NCBI RefSeq assembly: GCF_023520895.1
Contig: NZ_CP026029.1
Span: 6,262,001 to 6,326,000 of the forward strand
From: Paenibacillus sp. PK3_47
GTDB lineage: Bacteria > Bacillota > Bacilli > Paenibacillales > Paenibacillaceae
Direction: 5' to 3'
Length of the DNA: 64,000 bases
Numbering within the stretch: position 1 is the stretch's first letter; the number at the start of each line of letters is the position of its first letter. Made by a program: the position numbers and the translations under genes. The notes under the pieces are model-generated. The model was not told where the DNA came from. It saw nothing but the letters and a program-made list of their open reading frames with translations, and did no database searches. Positions 44,728 to 52,083 of the stretch are shown in pieces.

Positions 44728-45594
44728 GTGGAATGCCCATTAGTGAGTGTAGTAATACCAGCCTATAACCGGCCAGGTACCCTCCAAACCGCCATCGACA
44801 GTGTCCTGAAGCAGACTTACCCGAATATCGAAATTATCATCTGCGATGACAGCAGCAATACCGGCGTACAGGAGATGATGGACCCTCTTTTACGCACCTT
44901 TCCGCAAATCCGGTATTATAAAAATGACCGAAATCTCTTTCTTGAAAACTGGCATAAATGTTTCGACCTGGCAACCGGGGAATATATCAATTATTTAATG
45001 GATGACGACCTGTTTCATAGAGAAAAAATAGCGAAAATGCTTTATTTTTATCAAAACTTTGAGGATGTTACGCTGGTTACCTCTTATAGACAGACCATTA
45101 ATGAAAACGGGGAGATAATTCCGCCGCTGTATGCAACAAAAAAATTATATGAAGAGACACGGGTTATGGATGGAAAGATGCTCGGAAATATTGTATTAAG
45201 CCGGTGCTTAAACATGATCGGAGAACCCACTACCGTGTTATTTAAAAAAGCAGATCTTACCGAGAAATTTGGAGTCTATCAGGGAAAACAGTACTCTCTG
45301 CTCAATGATTTGGCGTCCTGGCTGAACTTATTGTCCAAAGGGAAAGCCGTTTACATTGCTGAAGCGTTAAGCTTTTTCCGCATCCACCCTAACCAGAATA
45401 ATCAAACCCTTGGGCTGACAGCATTCAGTGAATGGTTAGATATCGTAATTGCCTCAAGAGAAAATGGATTTCTAGCATCTGACGGTGTATATAAATCTGC
45501 ACTGCTGTCCTATTACGAGCGTGTAAAAGGCAAACCGGCATTCACTGCAGATATTCAACGCATAGAACGGATATTACAAACGTTGGACGGGTAA
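44728..45594 (+). CDS. GT2 family glycosyltransferase
   Basis: 288 residues from GTG 44728, 6 nt after AAAGGTGG; the longer frame upstream lacks a ribosome site. GT-A motifs: PLVSVVIPAYNRPGTLQTAI at the N-terminus, IIICDDSSN, and the donor/metal-site YLMDDDLFHREKI. It lacks membrane segments. It begins the operon with the sugar aminotransferase and acyltransferase genes 39 bp downstream. It probably transfers the amino sugar made by that pair; target is perhaps the collagen-like protein. Confidence 0.88.
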   Translation: MECPLVSVVIPAYNRPGTLQTAIDSVLKQTYPNIEIIICDDSSNTGVQEMMDPLLRTFPQIRYYKNDRNLFLENWHKCFDLATGEYINYLMDDDLFHREKIAKMLYFYQNFEDVTLVTSYRQTINENGEIIPPLYATKKLYEETRVMDGKMLGNIVLSRCLNMIGEPTTVLFKKADLTEKFGVYQGKQYSLLNDLASWLNLLSKGKAVYIAEALSFFRIHPNQNNQTLGLTAFSEWLDIVIASRENGFLASDGVYKSALLSYYERVKGKPAFTADIQRIERILQTLDG

Positions 45595-45633
45595 ATTTGG
45601 CTCTGTACATTATAAGTCTGAAGGGGGATGAAC

Positions 45634-46779
45634 ATGTTTGAGATTCCTTTCTTGCGTCCAAAATTGGTGAAAAAGGACCGGTTCCTTCCTTATTATGACC
45701 AAATCGAAGCTGCCCGGATCTACTCCAATTACGGCCCCTTAAACAGCCTGTTTGAAGAACGCGTCATTACACGTATGTTCGGCGGTGCCGGTTCTTCCGT
45801 GACCGTTCATAACGCTACCATCGGACTCATGCTCGCCATTTCTCAATCCAAACGATCTAAGGGTAAATATGCGATTATGCCAAGCTTCACTTTTGCAGCC
45901 ACACCGCTGGCGGCCAAGTGGTGCGGACTCGAACCCTACTTCCTGGATATTGAGCCGGGCAATTGGCAGATGAACAGGGAACAGCTGGAATGGATTGTTA
46001 AAAAACTGGGGGATGAGATTGCCGTTATCATTCCATACGCTACATTCGGTTCTTCAATGGATTTATCCGTATATAACCAGCTTCTTCAGCAGGGGATTCC
46101 TGTAGTCATTGATGCCGCTTCCAGCTTTGGTACATTAACTTCGGAGGGGGCAGAAGCCACTCACTTTGGCAGAGGTTTTGAAGGAGCCGTGGTCTTCAGC
46201 TTTCATGCTACTAAGTCATTCGGAGTGGGCGAAGGCGGGCTGGTTTACAGTATGGACGACGGGCTGATCAAGCGTATCCGCCAGAGTGGAAACTTTGGTT
46301 TTTCGAGCAGCAGAGAGTCGGTTCTTCAAGGGCTCAACAGCAAAATGTCCGAATATACTGCGGCTATTGCATTGGCGACGCTGGACCAATTTGACAGGGT
46401 ACAGAAGAATCGGAAAATAATCTATGAATGTTATCTGCGGGAGCTTCAGCAAGCCGGTTTATTACAGCGCGGATGGCTGATGCAGCAGTTACAAGGATCT
46501 GTTGTTCATCAATTTATATCCATCAGCAGCCCGGATTCCATCAGCAACCTCGAAGTGCTTGATGCTTTAGCAACCTGTTCGATTGAAGCCAAAACTTATT
46601 TTTCCCCCGCCTGCCATCAGCAGCAGCAATTTTCAGGCTGCCATTACTCGCCACTTGGGGTTACAGAATATTTTGCCCAACATATTGTCAGCTTGCCTTT
46701 GTGGGAGGAGCTGGACGAGACCCATATCCGTAGGATTGTAAAAGTGCTAAACAGCCTGGGAGGAGAAACAAGCGGATGA
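45634..46779 (+). CDS. DegT/DnrJ/EryC1/StrS-type sugar aminotransferase
   Basis: 381 residues from ATG 45634, about 7 nt after AAGGGGG. PLP lysine is K194 in FHATKSFGVGEGG, the class signature; VVIDAASSFGT holds the Asp that contacts the cofactor. These enzymes convert nucleotide-linked 4-keto or 3-keto sugars to amino sugars. The stop overlaps (ATGA) the NeuD-type gene, so the two are translationally coupled and should work in sequence: transamination, then N-acylation. No dehydratase to make a keto sugar is in the window; it may be elsewhere. Confidence 0.92.
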   Translation: MFEIPFLRPKLVKKDRFLPYYDQIEAARIYSNYGPLNSLFEERVITRMFGGAGSSVTVHNATIGLMLAISQSKRSKGKYAIMPSFTFAATPLAAKWCGLEPYFLDIEPGNWQMNREQLEWIVKKLGDEIAVIIPYATFGSSMDLSVYNQLLQQGIPVVIDAASSFGTLTSEGAEATHFGRGFEGAVVFSFHATKSFGVGEGGLVYSMDDGLIKRIRQSGNFGFSSSRESVLQGLNSKMSEYTAAIALATLDQFDRVQKNRKIIYECYLRELQQAGLLQRGWLMQQLQGSVVHQFISISSPDSISNLEVLDALATCSIEAKTYFSPACHQQQQFSGCHYSPLGVTEYFAQHIVSLPLWEELDETHIRRIVKVLNSLGGETSG

Positions 46780-47417
46780 GGAAAATTGTTATTTGGGGTT
46801 CGGGAGGGCATGCCCGAGAGGTTCATTGGCTATGTGAAGAATTAGAAATTCATGTCGAAGGATTTTTAGACGAGCGGCCGGAGATGAAAGGCCAAATGGT
46901 CGATGGCGTTCCTGTTCTGGGGACACTCGATGATATTAAGCTGTTAAAAAATGAGGTGGAGCTGGTATGCAGCGGAGTGGGTGATCCGGCTTTAAAAAAG
47001 CGGTTCGTTATCACAACTTTAAAATCAGGTTTCCGTATTTCATCTCCGCTGGTACACCCCCTTGTACAAATATCCCGCAGAAACAGTATCGGAGAAGGCA
47101 GCATCATTTTTGAGGGAGCACTCCTGTCCGGCAATATAAAGATTGGACAGCACGTCAATATCAACCGGGGAGCCAGCCTAAGCCATGATGTGGTAATTGG
47201 TAATTATGTCAGCATAGCCCCTGGCGTCCGTTTGGCCGGAAATGTAACTGTAGATGAAGGAGCTTTTATTGGAATTGCAGCTTCTGTAAGGGAGAAACGC
47301 CATATCGGCTGCTGGTCTACTATTGGCGGGGGAGCCTTTGTCAAAGAAGACATACCAGCGTTTACCCTTGCAGCTGGTGTACCCGCAGTTATTAAAAAAA
47401 TTTACCGTGTTCACTGA
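46776..47417 (+). CDS. NeuD/PglD-type sugar N-acyltransferase
   Basis: 213 residues. The N-terminal domain (KIVIWGSGGHAREVHWL) binds the UDP- or dTDP-sugar. The C-terminal left-handed beta helix has hexapeptide repeats (IGEGSIIFEGALLSGNIKIG) and the catalytic His in SLSHDVVIG. The product would be an N-acylated amino sugar such as those in viosamine or anthrose. It overlaps the aminotransferase gene by 4 bp. ATG is in the overlap; a GGAGGAG lies upstream within that gene. Confidence 0.92.
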   Translation: MRKIVIWGSGGHAREVHWLCEELEIHVEGFLDERPEMKGQMVDGVPVLGTLDDIKLLKNEVELVCSGVGDPALKKRFVITTLKSGFRISSPLVHPLVQISRRNSIGEGSIIFEGALLSGNIKIGQHVNINRGASLSHDVVIGNYVSIAPGVRLAGNVTVDEGAFIGIAASVREKRHIGCWSTIGGGAFVKEDIPAFTLAAGVPAVIKKIYRVH

Positions 47418-47497
47418 GCTGCGTTTTGATTCTTTTTTCGCATTTACCGAGAGTTATTTATAAACATATAATAGTATGCAGTAAAGGTGAGGAGGAA

Positions 47498-47758
47498 TTG
47501 GACCTGGCATACTTCATAGCATTTTTATTGACTGCCTTTCTTAGTGTAGGTATCCAGAGGTACTTGAAGAAGGAATATGGAACGTCTGCAGCAATACTAT
47601 TGCTGCGAAAAATGCGAAAACTGCCTAAAGATACGGCTGCCAGAAAGAAGCTGATCAGGGATATTGTCTTTTCGAATGCAATCGGTTTGGCTGGTTTGAT
47701 TCTGCTGTTGTTTTCTCTCGCAGCTTTTTGGGATGCGCTTAAAACGATTGGCCCCTAA
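47498..47758 (+). CDS. Small membrane protein with two helices (hypothetical)
   Basis: About 86 residues from TTG 47498; AGGAGGAA lies right before it, so CTG 47504 is a possible start instead. Hydrophobic segments are LAYFIAFLLTAFLSVGI near the N-terminus and SNAIGLAGLILLLFSLAAFW near the C-terminus, with a basic loop (LRKMRKLPKDTAARKKLIRD). It is the last gene in the direction of the glycosylation operon, 80 bp after NeuD. Family not recognised; a link to glycan or spore surface is only positional. Confidence 0.55.
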   Translation: MDLAYFIAFLLTAFLSVGIQRYLKKEYGTSAAILLLRKMRKLPKDTAARKKLIRDIVFSNAIGLAGLILLLFSLAAFWDALKTIGP

Positions 47759-47885
47759 TTCAGGTTTGTAAAAGAAGATGCCTGATTGGTGCCGCAGCAC
47801 TGTTTCATACTTTTGATAACGAAAAATTGAAGTAATCGGATAAACAGGAATGAAAAGCCGCAATATCATTTGCGGTCAAGGTGAT

Positions 47886-47923
47886 AAGAAACCCAGCTCT
47901 TTTAATGATCTTGGGTTTCTTTG
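47886..47923. terminator. Hairpin with T-rich 3' side downstream of the small membrane gene
   Basis: AAGAAACCCAG pairs with CTTGGGTTTCTT around a 13-nt loop. It lies 127 bp after the stop codon and may end the glycosylation operon. Confidence 0.6.
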
Positions 47924-47978
47924 CTGTGTTTCCATGTCTGCGTACGCTGCAACCGCTATATTCCTCGTCCTCTTTCAG

Positions 47979-48168
47979 ACGCTAACGGACACTGCGTCCG
48001 TTATTTGCCGAGAATCGCCCTCATCTTTTCGCTAACGGACCGTAGTTCCTTTATTCTGCTAAATGGTGGGTACATTAAGCCCTTTCGAATGAAATAACGG
48101 ATCTAGGGTCCGTTAGGATTTCAAAACACACCTCTAGCGCAAAATAACGGATCTGGGGTCCGTTAGCA
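47979..48168. repeat. Four ~50-bp hairpin units in two opposed pairs (family E)
   Basis: Two units run forward (GCTAACGGAC at 47981 and 48031) and two run reversed (ATAACGGAT...GTCCGTTAG at about 48094-48116 and 48144-48166); each pair is 50 bp apart. Perfect or near-perfect arms AACGGAC/GTCCGTT enclose 5-nt loops; the second unit has lost one arm. The arms resemble family B (AACGGGA/TCCCGTT) and the terminator at 21792. The remaining part of the gap to 48325 shows no gene. Confidence 0.8.
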
Positions 48169-48325
48169 TTAGCATTTCCAAGGAATTATAGGTTCTGGTG
48201 TTGAAGCAAATAAAGAAATCAATACGATGCTGACTCTTACAATCTTCTTCATGACTGATACCCTCTGGACGCTGTTTTCATGGGCATATACTATATATTA
48301 ACAGTTGAAGGGGTGTTTTTAAAAT

Positions 48326-48661
48326 TCACTTGTTGAGTAAATGCACATTCTTTTCTCCCCAGGCTACGATGGCTTCAATGAGGGGGACCAGCTCTTTTCC
48401 GGACGGTGTGAGTGAATATTCGACCCGCGGAGGCACCTCGTTATATTGCTCCCGGTGGACGATACCGTTATCTATTAGATCTTTCAGGCAATTGGTTAAT
48501 GTCGTCCCGGTGATGCCGTTCAGCTTTCTTTTTAATTCGTTGTACCGGATAGAGTCTGCCTCGCTTAGAAATGCAAGAATCGGCAGATTCCACTTCCCGC
48601 CAATTACCTGAAAGGCAAAGGTTGCGGGACAAAGCTGCTCCAGATTCAATTCATATTTCAT
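48326..48661 (-). CDS. HxlR family transcriptional regulator
   Basis: 111 residues from ATG 48661, after TTGGAGGAG on the reverse strand; longer starts lack this site. It has the HxlR winged helix: QVIGGKWNLPILAFL, LKRKLNGITGTTLTNCLKDLIDNGIV, then the wing EVPPRVEYSLTPSGKEL. Family members often sense thiol stress, electrophiles or formaldehyde. It is divergent (122 bp) from a thioredoxin-fold gene, its likely target, with paired sequence AAGTA...TACTT between them. The first Cys (LEQLCPATF) is the position used for redox sensing in HypR/YodB-type relatives. Confidence 0.92.
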   Translation of the reverse strand: MKYELNLEQLCPATFAFQVIGGKWNLPILAFLSEADSIRYNELKRKLNGITGTTLTNCLKDLIDNGIVHREQYNEVPPRVEYSLTPSGKELVPLIEAIVAWGEKNVHLLNK

Positions 48662-48675
48662 TTTGACTCCTCCAA

Positions 48676-48742
48676 AAGTATCATTTATATACCAGGTATT
48701 AAAAATAATAGTACTTGTCGATTTATTTATACATTTTATAAT
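48676..48742 (+). promoter_or_regulatory. Promoter and HxlR-operator-like region
   Basis: TTGTCG (48715-48720), 16-nt spacer, TATAAT (48737-48742) is a good vegetative promoter about 40 bp before the DsbA-like gene. Overlapping its upstream side, AAGTA (48676-48680) and TACTT (48712-48716) flank an AT-rich stretch, a possible HxlR operator. Confidence 0.6.
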
Positions 48743-48783
48743 CATACTATACCGGATTTCAATAGGAAAGGCAGGCAAAAGAC

Positions 48784-49698
48784 ATGAGCAGTCAAAACAT
48801 GATGTGTGATCTGGAAACAGGAGTATGCGGGGTTGCAGATGCTAAACCTATAGAAGCAGTGGATCTGAATCAGACAGAGAAGAAAGTTACTTTATATTAT
48901 TTTACAGATCCGATTTGTTCCCATTGCTGGGCCTTAGAGCCTGTTCTGAACCGCTTCATTCAAGAATATGGCCAATACTTTGATTTAAAAGTGAATATGG
49001 GCGGCTTGCTGGCAGGCTGGAATGGATTCTCTGACGGGAGCAACGGAATTCAAAAGCCTTCTGACGTGGCCGGGCATTGGAGAGAAGTCGGGGGCCACTC
49101 CCGAATGCCGATAGACGGGTCATTGTGGATTACTAATCCAATCCTGTCATCATACCCTCCATCAAGAGTATTTAAGGTGATCCAAAGTAATCAGCCGGGC
49201 AAAGAACATGAATTTTTAAGACGCGCACGTGAAGCTGTGTTCGCCTTCAATCAAAATATCGGTGAAGAGGCAGTATTGACGGAAATTGTGAACCAAATGG
49301 GCCTGGATGGCGAAAAAATCGTTGAGGATTCCGCAACGCCTGCTGCCCAGGAAATGCTGGAGGAAGATTTTCAGCTGGCCTCACGCCTGGGTGTACGGGG
49401 ATTCCCGACCCTCATTATGGTCAATGAAGACCAAAAAGGGGTTAAAATTGTAGGCACCAGATCTCTGGATACCTATAGAGAAGGTCTTCAGCAAATCGTT
49501 AATAACGGACTTAGACCGCGGCGCGCGGCAAACTTAGCGAAAGTTCTTGAAGAAGGGCATATTCTTTTTGCCAAAGAAATTGAGGTTATGTATGATATCG
49601 AACAAAATGAAGTAAAAGCTTTCATTGAAGCAGAGCTGCCTCAACATGCTTACCGCTCAGGAAAGATATTGAACGAGCTGTATATTCAAAGTCATTAA
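48784..49698 (+). CDS. DsbA-type thioredoxin-fold protein, YjbH/SpxH-like
   Basis: 304 residues, cytoplasmic. The thioredoxin motif is DPICSHCWALEP (C45-SH-C48), the pattern seen in YjbH/SpxH, which delivers the stress regulator Spx to ClpXP, and in other DsbA-like proteins. RGFPTLIMV holds the cis-Pro. An N-terminal MMCDLETGVCG adds two further Cys, which is unusual. The divergent HxlR regulator suggests thiol or electrophile stress control. The chromosome probably has a housekeeping SpxH, so this may be a stress-induced paralog; function as adapter or oxidoreductase is unresolved. Confidence 0.82.
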   Translation: MSSQNMMCDLETGVCGVADAKPIEAVDLNQTEKKVTLYYFTDPICSHCWALEPVLNRFIQEYGQYFDLKVNMGGLLAGWNGFSDGSNGIQKPSDVAGHWREVGGHSRMPIDGSLWITNPILSSYPPSRVFKVIQSNQPGKEHEFLRRAREAVFAFNQNIGEEAVLTEIVNQMGLDGEKIVEDSATPAAQEMLEEDFQLASRLGVRGFPTLIMVNEDQKGVKIVGTRSLDTYREGLQQIVNNGLRPRRAANLAKVLEEGHILFAKEIEVMYDIEQNEVKAFIEAELPQHAYRSGKILNELYIQSH

Positions 49699-49731
49699 GA
49701 ACAGCGTGCTATGCTCCGGATTGTTTATTCA

Positions 49732-49794
49732 TAAGGCCACACTTAGGCGGCATCCCTTTTGTCATCGGGAGCGAAGCCTGGGTGCGGCCTTTTC
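49732..49794. terminator. Terminator between convergent genes
   Basis: AAGGCCACACTTAGGC pairs with GCCTGGGTGCGGCCTT with two or three irregular positions, followed by TTTCATTG; serves the DsbA-like gene and the reverse-strand MFS gene. Confidence 0.7.
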
Positions 49795-49798
49795 ATTG

Positions 49799-51052
49799 TT
49801 ATCTTAACTCGGATTCAGGAGCTAAGCTATCTTTCATAGACACGGCAGCCTGAGCATTCCCGGTGCGGCCCAGCTTCAACCGAAGCGTCAGGATACAGCA
49901 GGATAGAATCAGAAGCGCCGACAGACCGTAAACGGTAAACAGTGAAAAATGATTCATAAGCAGGCCGGAGGCCGCCGTACCCAGCAGCATGCCCGCCATC
50001 ATTACCGGAATCATGACACCGTTCGTCCGCCCGATATACTCTTTACGAACCTCCTGGATCATAAAAGCGCTGAAAATAACCTGGAAGAAGGCGGTGCACA
50101 GTCCGGATAAAATGCGGGCACCCGCCGTCAGCAGCGGCCAGACGGACAGCACCTCGATGAACGTGAGCACCGCCCAAATGAGCATAATCCCCGTCATCAC
50201 CTCACGGCGGTAGCGCCCGACCCAGGCGGCGCAGGCCGCAGCAAGCAGGCCGCCCGCAAGCATGCCGATACCTTCTGAAGCGGTAAGCCACTGAACGCTT
50301 TCTTTGGGAAGGCCCAGCCGCTGCATAGCGACGAAGACATCCAGCGGCTGGGTTAGTCCGATGGACAGCCCGCTGATCAGAAAAAGCGCAGCGGTCAGGC
50401 GGAGATTGGAGCTGTCCCATACGTAACGCAGCCCATCCTTCAGATCCTCCCAGGGTGAAGTCTGTTCCGTGCGGGCTTCCCGGCTCGAACCCGGCAGCAG
50501 CAGCTGGATCGCCGCAGCCGCCAGGAAGACAAGCATGAGTGCGATCAGTGAAGCATAGAGACCAAGCTGCGTGTAGATGAATGTGCCAAGGATTGGACCT
50601 AAGATTGTAAATACCGCCATCATACTTTGTGTAATACCGACGGCTGTGCCCACCTGGTTCTCCGGCACATGCTGCCGGAACAGAACCGAAGATGAAGGCT
50701 GGGAGAACTGGCTGACGATGGCTGACACGACGGTGGCGACAAATACGGCCTGCCAAAGACCTGCATGCACCAGCAGCAGAATCAGCAGAATCGAGACGGC
50801 GCTCAGCGTATCACCGGCGATTACTGTTTTCTTCGGTTCCCACCTGTCAGCAAAGGTGCCTCCGATTAGGGAGAACAAGAAGATGGGCAGATACTCCAGC
50901 GTAGTGAGCAGAGAGACGGCTACAGGATCGTTGCCGCTCTGCTCCATGATGTAGAACAGCAGCGCCATATTCCGGATCCAGATTCCGGCCTGCTGAAGCA
51001 GATCGGCGCCTGCAACAATTAAGAACACACGGTTTTTGAATAATGGGGTCAT
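49799..51052 (-). CDS. MFS transporter (probable drug exporter)
   Basis: 417 residues with about 12 hydrophobic helices. It opens FLIVAGADLLQQAGIWIRNM, with GGTFADRWEPKKTVIAGD as the MFS motif A loop between TM2 and TM3. The subgroup (MFS_3/MefA-like) often exports macrolides or other toxic compounds. It is divergent from a MerR-type regulator (90 bp), which fits ligand-induced efflux. An inverted repeat in the shared promoter is the probable operator. Actual substrate unknown. Confidence 0.9.
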   Translation of the reverse strand: MTPLFKNRVFLIVAGADLLQQAGIWIRNMALLFYIMEQSGNDPVAVSLLTTLEYLPIFLFSLIGGTFADRWEPKKTVIAGDTLSAVSILLILLLVHAGLWQAVFVATVVSAIVSQFSQPSSSVLFRQHVPENQVGTAVGITQSMMAVFTILGPILGTFIYTQLGLYASLIALMLVFLAAAAIQLLLPGSSREARTEQTSPWEDLKDGLRYVWDSSNLRLTAALFLISGLSIGLTQPLDVFVAMQRLGLPKESVQWLTASEGIGMLAGGLLAAACAAWVGRYRREVMTGIMLIWAVLTFIEVLSVWPLLTAGARILSGLCTAFFQVIFSAFMIQEVRKEYIGRTNGVMIPVMMAGMLLGTAASGLLMNHFSLFTVYGLSALLILSCCILTLRLKLGRTGNAQAAVSMKDSLAPESELR

Positions 51053-51096
51053 GGTTGATTCTCCTATGGGTATGATTATGGGTTGTAAGACAATAT

Positions 51097-51116
51097 GGTA
51101 TAGAATAGGGTATACC
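51097..51116. promoter_or_regulatory. Operator-like dyad between MFS and MerR genes
   Basis: GGTATA-N8-TATACC is a perfect 20-bp dyad in the 90-bp divergent region, the expected place and size for a MerR-type operator. Confidence 0.7.
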
Positions 51117-51142
51117 GTAACCGGATAGTCAAGGAGGCCCTA

Positions 51143-51967
51143 ATGGACAAGAACAAAACAGAGGTTTATCTGACCACTGGAGAATTTGCAAGGCTCTGTG
51201 ATGTGAACAAGCGGACACTGTTTCATTACGATGAGATCGGTCTGCTGAAGCCTGCCTTAACGAACGAAAAAGGCTACCGTTATTATTCGCACCGGCAGTT
51301 GGATGTTTTTTTACTCATCCAAATTCTGAAGGATCTGAAAATGCCGCTCAAGGAAATCCGCAGCTATCTGGATAACCGGACGGCCGGACGGATGATTGAA
51401 ATGGCGAAACAAGAAATTCTTCATATTGATAAGGAAATCGCGAAGCTGCAGGAGAACCGGCAGGTGCTGGAAGAGACGATTACCTTTGCCGAGGAAGGTC
51501 TGGCTGCCAGGCATGGGGAATTTCGGCTGGAGGACCAGGAGGAGGAGCGGCTGATCCGGAGCGGAGTCATTGCGGACGGCGATCCGCGAGCAGGATATCT
51601 GGAATGGAGTAATGACTTTCGTAAATTTGATCAGCTTACACAGTTTGATGCTTCCTCTTTTATCGGTACGATGGTTGAAATCCGGAATTTATTGACGCAA
51701 GACGGCTCTGCTGTGTATTACTTCGTGAAAACCAATAGTAACAGCACGAACCTGAAAACATTCACCAAGCCGAAAGGCAGGTACGCAGTCGGATACCATC
51801 ACGGGTGCTACGATAAGCTGGACGAGACCTATATCCAAATGTTCAATTATATCGGTGAACTGGGTTTAACACAGGGAGAATATGCTTACGAGGAGTACCT
51901 GATCGACGATGTGGCTGTCAAAAATCCGGAGGATTATGTAACGCGGATTACGCTGGAGGTAAGATAA
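51143..51967 (+). CDS. MerR family transcriptional regulator with GyrI-like sensor domain
   Basis: 274 residues. Residues 8-75 are the MerR winged helix (YLTTGEFARLCDVNKRTLFH, YDEIGLLKPA, GYRYYS), then a dimerisation coiled coil (about 78-125) and a C-terminal GyrI-like ligand domain, as in BmrR/BltR. It should activate the divergent exporter gene by untwisting its promoter on ligand binding. RBS AAGGAGG precedes ATG by 7 nt. Ligand specificity cannot be read from sequence. Confidence 0.93.
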   Translation: MDKNKTEVYLTTGEFARLCDVNKRTLFHYDEIGLLKPALTNEKGYRYYSHRQLDVFLLIQILKDLKMPLKEIRSYLDNRTAGRMIEMAKQEILHIDKEIAKLQENRQVLEETITFAEEGLAARHGEFRLEDQEEERLIRSGVIADGDPRAGYLEWSNDFRKFDQLTQFDASSFIGTMVEIRNLLTQDGSAVYYFVKTNSNSTNLKTFTKPKGRYAVGYHHGCYDKLDETYIQMFNYIGELGLTQGEYAYEEYLIDDVAVKNPEDYVTRITLEVR

Positions 51968-52083
51968 ATGTTCATTTTGTACTGTTTTTTCTACATCTTA
52001 ATCCTAACAGCCTGAATGCCCGGTGAGTTACAATGGCGACATAAGATAAGGATAGCCTAAGCTAAGAGAGAGGAAGACAGTAT

